The position numbers were made by a program, and so were the translations under genes. A stretch of DNA of 64,000 nt from JBFKQC01 sp041627895. GTDB lineage: Bacteria > Pseudomonadota > Alphaproteobacteria > Rhodobacterales > Rhodobacteraceae. Positions 34,589 through 42,847 of this stretch are shown piece by piece. The notes beneath the pieces are model-generated. The model was not told where the DNA came from, made no database searches, and saw nothing but the letters and a program-made list of their open reading frames with translations. How positions within the stretch are numbered: the stretch's first letter is position 1; every line of letters starts with the position of its first letter. The stretch lies in NCBI GenBank assembly GCA_041627895.1, contig JBFKQC010000007.1:1-64000 (forward strand). The letters run 5' to 3'.

Positions 34589-36757
34589 TCACCTCCCCCG
34601 CCGCTTCACATTCCCGCCCCGCTGCCCCGGCCGCCCCGCCGTCGACCGCCCGACCGCCTTCTCCGACGCCGCTTCCACCGCCGACTGCCGCGCCAGCGGG
34701 TCGTCGTGGACAGCCAGATCCACCGCCTCCAGCCGCTTGATCTCGTCGCGCAGGCGGGCGGCTTCCTCGAACTCCAGGTTCTCCGCCGCCTTGCGCATGT
34801 CCGTGCGCAACGCATCCAGATGCGCCGCGAGGTTCGCGCCGACCAGCACCTTGTCGACCTTGGCCGTCACCCGGGCCATATCCGTGTCGCCCTTGTAGAG
34901 CCCCGCAAGCACGTCCTCGACGTTCTTCTTCACCGTCTCGGGCGTGATGCCGTGGGCCTCGTTGTAGGCGCTCTGCTTGGCCCGCCGGCGCTCGGTCTCC
35001 TTCAGGGCGCGCTCCATCGAGCCGGTCACCCGGTCGGCGTACATGATCACCCGGCCTTCCGCGTTGCGCGCCGCGCGGCCGATGGTCTGGATCAGCGAGG
35101 TTTCCGAGCGCAGGAAGCCCTCCTTGTCCGCATCCAGAATGGCCACCAGCCCGCATTCGGGGATATCCAGCCCCTCGCGCAAGAGGTTGATGCCGACCAG
35201 CACGTCGAAGGCGCCGAGCCGCAGATCGCGCAGGATCTCGATGCGTTCCAGCGTGTCGATGTCGGAATGCATGTAGCGCACCCGGATGCCCTGTTCGTGC
35301 AGGTATTCGGTCAGGTCCTCGGCCATGCGCTTGGTCAGCGTGGTGACCAGCGTGCGGAAGCCGCGCGCGGCGACGCGGCGCACCTCGTCCAGCAGATCAT
35401 CGACCTGCATCTCGACCGGGCGGATTTCCACCTGCGGATCCAGCAGCCCGGTGGGCCGGATCACCTGTTCCACGAACACGCCGCCGGTCTGTTCCAGTTC
35501 CCACGCTGCCGGGGTCGCCGAGACGAAGACCGATTGCGGCCGCATTGCATCCCATTCCTCGAATTTCAGCGGCCGGTTGTCCATGCAGGACGGCAAGCGG
35601 AACCCATGCTCGGCGAGCGTGAACTTGCGGCGGTAGTCGCCGCGGTACATGCCGCCGATCTGCGGCACGCTGACATGGCTTTCGTCGCAGAACACCAGCG
35701 CATGATCGGGGATGAATTCGAACAGCGTCGGCGGCGGCTCGCCCGGGGCGCGTCCGGTCAGATAGCGCGAGTAGTTCTCGATGCCGTTGCACGACCCCGT
35801 CGCCTCCATCATCTCGAGGTCGAAACTGGTGCGCTGCTCCAGCCGCTGGGCCTCCAACAGCTTGCCCTCGTTTACCAGCTGGTCGAGGCGCTGGCGCAGC
35901 TCCTTGCGGATGTTGACGATGGCCTGGTTCAGCGTCGGGCGCGGCGTGACGTAGTGGCTGTTGGCATAGACCCGGATGCGGTCGAAGCGGTCGGTCTTTT
36001 CGCCGGTCAACGGGTCGAATTCGGTGATCGATTCCAGTTCCTCGCCGAAGAAGGAAAGCTTCCAGGCGCGGTCTTCGAGGTGCGCGGGCCAGATTTCCAG
36101 GGTGTCGCCGCGCACCCGAAACGAGCCGCGCGCGAAGCCCTGGTCGTTGCGGCGGTATTGCTGCGCGACCAGATCGCGCATGATCTGACGCTGGTCATAG
36201 TCGTTTCCGGCCCTCAGGTCCTGGGTCATCGCGCCGTAGGTCTCGACGCTGCCGATGCCGTAGATGCAACTGACCGAGGCGACGATGATCACGTCGTCGC
36301 GCTCCAGAAGCGCCCGGGTGGCCGAGTGGCGCATCCGGTCGATCTGTTCGTTGATCTGGCTCTCTTTCTCGATATACGTGTCCGAGCGCGGCACATAGGC
36401 CTCGGGCTGGTAATAATCGTAGTAGCTGACGAAGTACTCGACCGCGTTTTCCGGGAAGAAGCCCTTGAACTCGCCGTAAAGTTGCGCGGCCAGCGTCTTG
36501 TTGGGCGCCAGGATGATCGCCGGGCGCTGGGTTTCCGCGATGACCTTGGCCATGGTGTAGGTCTTGCCGGTGCCGGTGGCGCCCAAAAGCACCTGGTCGC
36601 GCTCGCCGTCGCGGACGCCCCGGGCAAGCTCGGCGATCGCGGTGGGCTGGTCGCCCGCCGGCTTGAACTCGGTCTGCATGACCAGACGCCGGCCGCCCTC
36701 GAGCTTGGTCCGCGTGCGGATGTCGGGGGCGGGCGCGTGCAGGATCGGCTGTGACAT
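34589..36757 (-). CDS. uvrB: Excinuclease ABC subunit B
   Basis: UvrB is the damage-verifying helicase-like subunit of nucleotide excision repair. The 722-residue protein has Walker A GATGTGKTYT, the beta-hairpin region YYDYYQPEAYVP, helicase motifs to QTIGRAARN, and a C-terminal UVR motif NLEFEEAARLRDEIKRL. I chose ATG 36757 because GGAAGGA lies 8 bp upstream; an ATG at 36775 is possible. The tail after the UVR motif is basic and low in complexity. Confidence 0.96.
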   Translation of the reverse strand: MSQPILHAPAPDIRTRTKLEGGRRLVMQTEFKPAGDQPTAIAELARGVRDGERDQVLLGATGTGKTYTMAKVIAETQRPAIILAPNKTLAAQLYGEFKGFFPENAVEYFVSYYDYYQPEAYVPRSDTYIEKESQINEQIDRMRHSATRALLERDDVIIVASVSCIYGIGSVETYGAMTQDLRAGNDYDQRQIMRDLVAQQYRRNDQGFARGSFRVRGDTLEIWPAHLEDRAWKLSFFGEELESITEFDPLTGEKTDRFDRIRVYANSHYVTPRPTLNQAIVNIRKELRQRLDQLVNEGKLLEAQRLEQRTSFDLEMMEATGSCNGIENYSRYLTGRAPGEPPPTLFEFIPDHALVFCDESHVSVPQIGGMYRGDYRRKFTLAEHGFRLPSCMDNRPLKFEEWDAMRPQSVFVSATPAAWELEQTGGVFVEQVIRPTGLLDPQVEIRPVEMQVDDLLDEVRRVAARGFRTLVTTLTKRMAEDLTEYLHEQGIRVRYMHSDIDTLERIEILRDLRLGAFDVLVGINLLREGLDIPECGLVAILDADKEGFLRSETSLIQTIGRAARNAEGRVIMYADRVTGSMERALKETERRRAKQSAYNEAHGITPETVKKNVEDVLAGLYKGDTDMARVTAKVDKVLVGANLAAHLDALRTDMRKAAENLEFEEAARLRDEIKRLEAVDLAVHDDPLARQSAVEAASEKAVGRSTAGRPGQRGGNVKRRGR

Positions 36758-36775
36758 CGGGGCGATTCCTTCCAT

Positions 36776-37111
36776 GCCCCCAATCTGATCCCATTTTGTT
36801 CCGGTTCAACCCGGCCCGCGCACCGAATGCGTGGCCCGGCGGAACATACTGACATTGCCCGCCATTTGCGTGTGCGCCGGAAATACATGCAACCACAGGT
36901 GCAGTTTTCGGTTGCCCGCCGTGGCGATTCCCGCATACCGTGTATCTGCAAGCACACCTCTGTGCCGCCGGCGAAGCGCGACGTACCCACCCCACCCCTC
37001 GCTCTCACGCACTTCGCCGGCGGCCGATTTCCTGCAATCGGGGCGAATTGACCGCTTGAACCGGCGGGGCGGTTCTTGCGATATACCCTTGAGTGGAATG
37101 AGGAGAGCGCC
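36776..37111. other. Intergenic region, divergent from uvrB; candidate promoter near its right end
   Basis: This 336-bp spacer between divergent genes has no credible ORF. ttgaac (37056-37061) and gatata (37080-37085) with an 18-bp spacer could be the promoter of the NDUFS4-like gene. No LexA-type box is evident for uvrB. Confidence 0.35.
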
Positions 37112-37423
37112 ATGCCTGCGCGTATCTACAGGCCCGCCCGCAACGCGATGACGTCGGGCACCGCGAAGACCCGGCGCTGGGTGCTGGATTATGCCGCCGA
37201 CAGCGCGCGCGACGTCGATCCGCTGATGGGCTGGACCGGCTCTGCCGACACGCAGGCCCAGGTCAGGCTGAGCTTCGACAGCCGCGAGGCGGCGCTGGAA
37301 TATGCCAAGGAACACGGCATCGACGCCGTGGTGAGCGAGCCGAAGAGCCGCAGGCCCAACATCCGCCAGCGCGGCTACGGCGAGAATTTCGCCACCAACC
37401 GCCGCGGCGCCTGGACCCACTGA
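37112..37423 (+). CDS. NADH dehydrogenase (complex I) accessory subunit, NDUFS4-like
   Basis: This 103-residue protein of the ETC complex I subunit conserved-region family has the segments ARIYRPARNAMTSG, WVLDYAADSAR and GWTGSADTQAQV. It is the alphaproteobacterial counterpart of mitochondrial NDUFS4/18 kDa, stabilising the NADH-binding arm of complex I. GAGGAGAG precedes ATG 37112. It stands alone, outside the nuo operon, as in Paracoccus. Confidence 0.92.
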   Translation: MPARIYRPARNAMTSGTAKTRRWVLDYAADSARDVDPLMGWTGSADTQAQVRLSFDSREAALEYAKEHGIDAVVSEPKSRRPNIRQRGYGENFATNRRGAWTH

Positions 37424-37476
37424 GCCGCGGTTTCCCTTGAACCGCGCGCGCCCCTGGCGCAAAACGGACGCCGTGC

Positions 37477-37553
37477 GGCCCCTTAGCTCAACTGGATAGA
37501 GCAGCTGACTTCTAATCAGCAGGTTCCGGGTTCGAGTCCTGGAGGGGTCGCCA
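37477..37553 (+). tRNA. tRNA-Arg (anticodon TCT)
   Basis: The 77-nt cloverleaf includes encoded CCA. The acceptor ggcccct pairs with aggggtc (one G-T), the anticodon loop is cttctaa reading AGA, and the T arm contains ggttcgagtcc. Insertion-sequence debris starts within about 20 bp of its 3' end. Confidence 0.95.
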
Positions 37554-37573
37554 ATGAAATCGGGGGCTTATCA

Positions 37574-37800
37574 GATATCCCCGACGTTCCTTATGACGCC
37601 TGCGAGAAGGTCAGCACGCGGGCGACCTCGATCTCGATGGTGCGCCACCGCGGCAACGACTACTCGGTCCCGGTGGCCTACGCGCATCACGAGGTCCAGG
37701 TTCGCGGCTATGTCGGCGCGGTGGTGAGCGGCTGCGGGGCCGAGGTGATCGCCCGAGATCACCGATCTTACGACAAGGCCGACATGGTCGTCCATGATTT
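37574..37800 (+). pseudogene. IS21-family transposase IstA fragment
   Basis: The open frame without a start encodes VSTRATSISMVRHRGNDYSV and VRGYVGAVVSGCGAEVIARD, the C-terminal beta-rich domain of IstA. The N-terminal integrase domain and IstB are absent, and the frame loses homology at about 37800. It is a remnant beside tRNA-Arg. Confidence 0.75.
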
Positions 37801-37977
37801 TCGCGTAAGCCATTGTGACGGTGCGAATTTTCGCGCTCGGGAAGTATCGGAATTCGCAAGGTTCTGCGGAAGTTACGGCAAAAGCCTGCGATTTGGCACG
37901 CGCATGTGTGCGGGGGATTCCCTTGCCTGCGGGGGCGTGGTCAACTCGCGACCAGAGCAACGACCGGCGAGGCAACG

Positions 37978-38295
37978 ATGCGTCCGAAACAGCCCGGCAC
38001 CCCGAAGGAGGACCTGTTGCGATCCTCGCTGGAGGCGATCCTCGATCCCGGCCACGAGCTGATCCGGCTGGCCGGGCTGATCGACTGGGAGCGGTTCGAC
38101 GACGCCTTCAGGGCATATTATCATGACCGGAAGGGGCGGCGCGGGTTGCCGACCCGGTTGATGGCCGGGCTGCATCTCTTGAAGCACATGAAGGGGCTCG
38201 CGGACGAGGATCGCAAACAGGGACACTTCCGTATCGGCCAAGCCTGGGGCGGCGCCACGGTTGGCACGGCAACGCTTGCCGGATGCGTGATTTGA
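37978..38295 (+). pseudogene. IS5-family transposase, N-terminal fragment
   Basis: It begins MRPKQPGTPKEDLL and contains LPTRLMAGLHLLKHMKGL, the DUF772-type N-terminal domain of IS5-family transposases. Homology ends after about 77 residues, followed by unrelated codons to a stop; the DDE catalytic domain is missing. Its last bases overlap the start of the protease frame. Confidence 0.78.
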
Positions 38296-39899
38296 CGGGC
38301 AGACTCGTGCAGCACAACGAATACGGGGCCGATTTCATGCCTGTTGAGCGGCAATCGCTGGAATTCACGGCTATTCTGGAACACCTTACGGGCGTTTCGA
38401 AAGGACTCGTGGCGAGTTTGACCGGGGGCGAGATCGTGGTGATGCTGCGCGCCGATCGGAAGCTCTGTCTTGAATCCGTTGACGGCGAGGCGCCAGGCGA
38501 AGACGCCGTAGCGATATTGCGCAGGGCAGAGGCGAATTACACCGTCGAGGTCCTGAACGATCGGGATCTATGGATTAACCGACGCCTTGTCAGATCGGCC
38601 GATCTGCGAGACGGAGACATGATCGAGTTCGGTGATGTGGGGCCGATCGTCCGGTATCGCCGCTTCGAGGGCTCATTGCCGTTGCGCTGGACCGTGGCCG
38701 AGATGGCCGGCGATTCGCTGGCCTATTTGCGAAGCAGCCGCAAGCCGCTGGGATATCGGCTCCGGCGCGCGGCGGGCGATCTCGCGCGCCGTCTGATGTG
38801 GCAGACGACGCTGATCTTTCGAGTTTCGGTCATCGTGGTGTTGTTGGCGCTGATCGGCTTTGGATACAGCTTGAATCGGACGAACCAACTCCTCGAAGAG
38901 CGCATTGCGGCCGGCTCGGGTCAACTCGAGAGCCTCGCTCTGCTGTTGACGCAGGCGCGGGAGGAAGCGCTGACATCGACCGATCTGGCAGCGCTTCGCG
39001 AGGAGCTGAATCAGAAGTTCCTGTCGAATGTCGAACGTCTCGCGATCCTCGAACGGCGATCCGCGGCGATGCCGCGCGTAATCCGGGAGGCCACCGGCTC
39101 GATCGCTTTGCTCCAGATCGCATTTGGACTCAGAGACAAGGCGTCCGGCAGGATGATGCGGCATGTGGTCAACGCGGACGGCATGCCGGTGATCGCGCCG
39201 CAGGGTTATCCAATCCTCTCGCTAGAGGGGGACGGCCCGGTTGCGACGGCCGAAACCATTGGGACCGGATTCCTGCTAAGCGACAGCCGACACATCGTGA
39301 CGAACCGGCATGTCGCGATGCCCTGGGAGCAAACGGGCGCGGGACAGGCCCCTGAAACGAACAGCCTTGAAATGGTTGTCCTCAAGTTCATCGCCTATTT
39401 TCCAGGCCATGCCGATCCGATCGAGGTGACGCTGCTGCGCGCGAGTGAGACCGCTGATCTAGCCGTCCTTGGGGTGGAAACAGCGATTCCCGGCCTGGCC
39501 GGGCTTTCACTATCGGAGACCGCGCCATTGCCTGGAGAGGAGGTCTTGGTCTTGGGGTATCCGACGGGCCTGCGCAGTCTGCTTGCGCAGGCTGGAGATG
39601 CGTTCCTGCAAGACCTGCAAGCCGAGAAGAACACGAATTTCTGGAGCGTCGCGCAGCGCCTGTCCGAGGCGGGCCTGATCATCCCGCTCGCCAGCCGCGG
39701 CATCGTCGCTCAGGTCGGCGTCGAGTTGCTCGTTTACGACGCCGAGACGACGCTCGGCGGCAGCGGCGGTCCCGTCCTGAACGCCAACGGCAAAGTCATC
39801 GCAATCAACACCGCGGTCCTGCCAGAGTTCGGCGGCTCGAATTTCGGTGTGACGGTGGACAAATTACGCCCCCTGCTCACAGCGCCCCAAGGGAACTGA
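38283..39899 (+). CDS. Membrane-anchored trypsin-like serine protease with FHA-like N terminus
   Basis: This 538-residue protein has an FHA-like beta domain (about residues 60-125; LWINRRLVRSADLRDGDMIEF), one membrane helix (about 180-200; VSVIVVLLALIGFGYSL), a coiled-coil linker (205-265), then a chymotrypsin-fold protease with His in VTNRHVAM, Asp in TADLAVLGV and nucleophile Ser in TLGGSGGPVL. The FHA side would be cytoplasmic and the protease periplasmic, so it could link phosphorylation state to envelope proteolysis; that is inference. The start is uncertain: ATG 38283 overlaps IS debris, and ATG 38337 is an alternative, so the 5' end may have been altered by the insertion. Confidence 0.78.
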   Translation: MRDLTGRLVQHNEYGADFMPVERQSLEFTAILEHLTGVSKGLVASLTGGEIVVMLRADRKLCLESVDGEAPGEDAVAILRRAEANYTVEVLNDRDLWINRRLVRSADLRDGDMIEFGDVGPIVRYRRFEGSLPLRWTVAEMAGDSLAYLRSSRKPLGYRLRRAAGDLARRLMWQTTLIFRVSVIVVLLALIGFGYSLNRTNQLLEERIAAGSGQLESLALLLTQAREEALTSTDLAALREELNQKFLSNVERLAILERRSAAMPRVIREATGSIALLQIAFGLRDKASGRMMRHVVNADGMPVIAPQGYPILSLEGDGPVATAETIGTGFLLSDSRHIVTNRHVAMPWEQTGAGQAPETNSLEMVVLKFIAYFPGHADPIEVTLLRASETADLAVLGVETAIPGLAGLSLSETAPLPGEEVLVLGYPTGLRSLLAQAGDAFLQDLQAEKNTNFWSVAQRLSEAGLIIPLASRGIVAQVGVELLVYDAETTLGGSGGPVLNANGKVIAINTAVLPEFGGSNFGVTVDKLRPLLTAPQGN

Positions 39900-40547
39900 T
39901 TTGGAAAGACGTCCAACTTCTGCGGCATCGCTGACAGCGCTCTCAGCCGCCGAAACCGGACACGCGCGTTCATGAGTACACGGCGAGACCGCGTTCTCGG
40001 TGCCGCAGGTCGCCGGCCGGGACGAACCGAGGCGCTGAAGGAGCGAAGTGGCCACTGTGCTGCAGCTGCCTGTGTCTGGCGCATCGTGGAGGGTCAGATA
40101 ACCGAAGCATGGGACATACCGGCGGTCTTTACCGCGCCGCCCCCGCTAGCCGGCGATGAGGCCAAGACATGAAGCCATCGACTGTCGGGCACGTGTTCAC
40201 CGATCGCCGTAATGCGATCGCTCCTGACAGGCCGACATACGCCGCGCGCGCGGCTTGGTCCGTGGGCTGAAATCGCCTATTCCGGGTCGGCGCCAGCGAT
40301 CGGATGCCGCGCCCGTCCACTTTGCTGGCACACGGATTTCCGCGTTGTCTCGGTGGGAGTTCCCGTTGCGCGTTGGCGCGCAATCGGGATTGGCAAGTCC
40401 GCCCGTTGTCCGGCCAAGCGGCTTCCGGCTGCCTCTTGCGTCTCACGGCCCGCAGTTCGGCACGCATTCCGGTTCACCATGCGGCGTGACGTCAGTGTGT
40501 TCAGTTGGGATAGAACAGCCCGGACGTGCTGGCAGAGCGGATCACCG
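39900..40547. other. Degenerate region with a gene remnant
   Basis: This 648-bp stretch between the protease and the RND remnant has no intact gene. Only 40071-40172 shows protein-like sequence. Base composition is less G-rich than the surroundings, consistent with decayed or imported DNA. Confidence 0.5.
40071..40172 (+). pseudogene. SnoaL-like protein, C-terminal remnant
   Basis: About 33 codons read CVWRIVEGQITEAWDIPAVF to a stop. This fits the last strand and helix of SnoaL/NTF2-like proteins (pattern RxExGxIxExWDI). The upstream frame shows no further similarity, so the 5' four-fifths are gone. Confidence 0.55.
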
Positions 40548-41486
40548 ATGCAGGATATGCCGGAATGCGACCTGGCCGATCAACCTCACGACCCGGCCGC
40601 GCCGGAAACGCTGGAATTCACTTCCGACCGGGGTGCGTCCCGTTCGTTCCGGGTGGCGCTCGCACTCACCATCCTGATCGTCGGCTGGATGGGCAGCGGT
40701 TTCGTCTTGCCCGCGAAACCCGAGGCCGGGACGGTCGAGGGCGGCGCGCCGCAGCCCGGTGTCGAGGTGTCGATCAACGTCAACCGGGCCGAGGCGGCGC
40801 GGTTCGGCGCCGATGTCAGCCTTCTCGGCCAGGCGGTGCAGCCTCTGACCCAGGGCATCATCGTGGCCGGCTACCGGCCCGGGGACGTCGACGGCACGCT
40901 CGATATCCGCGTTCGGTTTCCCTATCGGGAACGCTCGCTGGCCGAGCTTGGATTCCTGCTTGTGCCGACCTCGTCGGGCCTCGTTCCGATCTCGAATTTC
41001 GTCAGCTTCTCGCCCACGGAATGTGTCGGCACGGTCCGCCGCATCGACGAAAAGCGCGTGGTCACGGTCGAGGCCAACGTCGCGCCGGGCGTCCTGGTCA
41101 ACGATCAGGTGATCGCACTGGGCGCGGCGCTGGAAGCCGCCGGCCTGCCCGACGGCGTGAGCTTTGCCTTCGCGGGCGAGGCCGAGGACCAGACCGAGGC
41201 GATGGTGTTCCTCGTCGGCGCGTTCATCTGGGCGACCTTCCTGATGTTCGTGATCCTGCTTCTGCAGTTCAACAGCTTCTACCAGGCCTTCGTGGTGATG
41301 AGCGCCATCGTCTTTCCGGTCGCGGGCGTGCTGCTGGGCCTGATGGTCACCGGGCGGCGCTTCGGGATCATGATGGGCGGGCACGTCACCGCCACGGCGC
41401 TGACCCTTGTCGTCACTCCTGCAATGCTGATGCTGGGCGAGCGCGCGGCGCGTGGGTCGGAACACCCCGCCGCGCAGCCAGCCTGA
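40548..41486 (+). pseudogene. In-frame chimera: RND adaptor N-terminus joined to an internally deleted RND efflux permease
   Basis: The 312-codon ORF has three pieces. Residues 1-70 or so are the start of a membrane-fusion (periplasmic adaptor) protein: cytosolic tail, one helix (ALTILIVGWMGSGFVLP) and the Pro-rich lead-in. At about 40760 it changes to the porter domain of an AcrB-type permease (INVNRAEAARFGADVSLLGQ; FVSFSPTECVGTVRRID) and two membrane helices (LLLQFNSFYQAFVVMSAIVF; GVLLGLMVTGRRFGIMM). At about 41372-41382 it jumps to the family's final helix (TALTLVVTPAMLMLG), losing roughly 80 residues. Both joints keep frame. Most of the pump is missing, so it cannot transport. Confidence 0.75.
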
Positions 41487-41516
41487 CCGGGCGAGGGCGG
41501 ACGACCCGCGTCGGCA

Positions 41517-41888
41517 TCACTTGCGGTTCGCGCACCGCTGCAGCGGCCCGTTCGCCACGCTCTCGTCCCAGATCATCGTCAGCGTCCCGCCCGCCAGCGC
41601 GAAGTCCAGCCGGTAGCTCTGTGCGCTGTCCTCGCCGCAAAGCGCCCGGGTGCTGACGTAAAGGCCGTCGCCCCGCGGCTCGGCCGGGAACCAGGTCAGC
41701 CGGCACCAGATCGCGCCGTGGCGCAGCCAGCCGGGGCCGATCTCGAACGGCTCGGCACGCAACGTCGCACCCGCCACGATCGGTTGCCGGGCGCATTGAC
41801 GCGCGTCGCCCCAAAGCCCGTAGAGCGCGTCGCGCCCTTCGGCATGGGCCGGCGCTGCCGCCAGCAGGAATGCAACTGCACGCCACAT
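41517..41888 (-). CDS. Small secreted hypothetical protein
   Basis: This 123-residue protein has a signal peptide (ends PAHAEG, about residue 17) and four cysteines in the mature part (ARQC, IWCRL, ALCGED, QRCANRK), suggesting two disulfides. The LYGLWGDARQCARQP start resembles small periplasmic Rhodobacterales proteins of unknown function. Confidence 0.68.
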   Translation of the reverse strand: MWRAVAFLLAAAPAHAEGRDALYGLWGDARQCARQPIVAGATLRAEPFEIGPGWLRHGAIWCRLTWFPAEPRGDGLYVSTRALCGEDSAQSYRLDFALAGGTLTMIWDESVANGPLQRCANRK

Positions 41889-42130
41889 GGTCCCCGATTA
41901 TCCATCGGGACGCGCGCCGGCCAGTCACATTCCGTCGACCGCGGTTTGCCAAACCGGCGTACCCGTGCGAAACCGTGCGCACCTGCCGTCCGGAGCCCCG
42001 CACATGACCCGCACCGCCGTCCCGACAACCGCTGCCGCAGTCCCGCGACGCGATCCGTGCCGCGCCCGTCCTGTGCCCGCGGCGGGCACGGCCGCCCGCG
42101 TCACCGGCAATCCGTGAGAGGCAGGGCGCC

Positions 42131-42562
42131 ATGATCCTCGGCATCGGCACCGATCTGGCGAATATCGAGCGGATCGAGCGCACGCTCGAGCGCTTCGGCG
42201 ACCGGTTTCGCAACCGCGTGTTCACGGACATCGAGCAACGCAAGGCCGAGCGCCGGCGCGACACGGCCGGCACCTATGCCAAGCGCTGGGCCGCCAAGGA
42301 GGCGTGTTCCAAGGCGCTCGGCACCGGGCTGCGGATGGGCATCGCCTGGAAGGACATGCGCGTCACGAACCTGCGGACCGGCCAGCCGCAGATGCATGTC
42401 ACCGGCTGGGCCGCCGAGCGGCTGAAAGAACTGACGCCCGTGGGCCACGAGGCGGTGATCCACGTCACCCTGACCGACGATCACCCCTGGGCGCAGGCCT
42501 TCGTGGTGATCGAGGCGCTGCCGGTGGCCGCGGGGACCGGCGAGCCGGCCGAGACCGCATAG
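42131..42562 (+). CDS. acpS: Holo-[acyl-carrier-protein] synthase
   Basis: AcpS attaches 4'-phosphopantetheine from CoA to apo-ACP. The 143-residue protein has the Mg-binding GIGTDLANIERIE (Asp8) and RWAAKEACSKALGTG (Glu in the second motif). It is slightly long, with an Ala/Glu-rich tail. It normally follows pdxJ, which here lies at 18.5 kb on the other strand, and precedes lepB, from which it is separated by an opposed histidine kinase gene. Confidence 0.95.
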   Translation: MILGIGTDLANIERIERTLERFGDRFRNRVFTDIEQRKAERRRDTAGTYAKRWAAKEACSKALGTGLRMGIAWKDMRVTNLRTGQPQMHVTGWAAERLKELTPVGHEAVIHVTLTDDHPWAQAFVVIEALPVAAGTGEPAETA

Positions 42563-42736
42563 GACCGGATCAACCGCGACCGGACCGGACGCGCCGCGGA
42601 TGGCCAGAGGCGGCCATTTCGGCCATGGCGCGAAGCCGCGCGAGCGAGCGACCGCGGGTGGGCACACCAACACTCGAGGTCTTCACTTTATGGCGCGACC
42701 AACCCCCAAGGTCCGTGCGGATTGCGACGGTGCAGA

Positions 42737-42766
42737 AGCGCCCGCCCGATGGGGCGGTCGGGCGCT
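42737..42766. terminator. Hairpin between convergent acpS and histidine kinase genes
   Basis: An 8-bp stem agcgcccg/cgggcgct encloses a 14-base loop in the 285-bp convergent spacer. There is no T tract, so the evidence for termination is weak. Confidence 0.3.
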
Positions 42767-42847
42767 CGCCCCGGCCAAGGACAGACCCGTTCCGCCGTGC
42801 CCCGGCCCATGCCACCGCGGCGGCGTTCGGCCGTCGCCGCCCCGCGG

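Noticed and set aside
37477..41486. Region after tRNA-Arg as an intact genomic island or prophage
   Set aside because: No integrase, phage structural gene or duplicated tRNA end is visible; the content is fragments.
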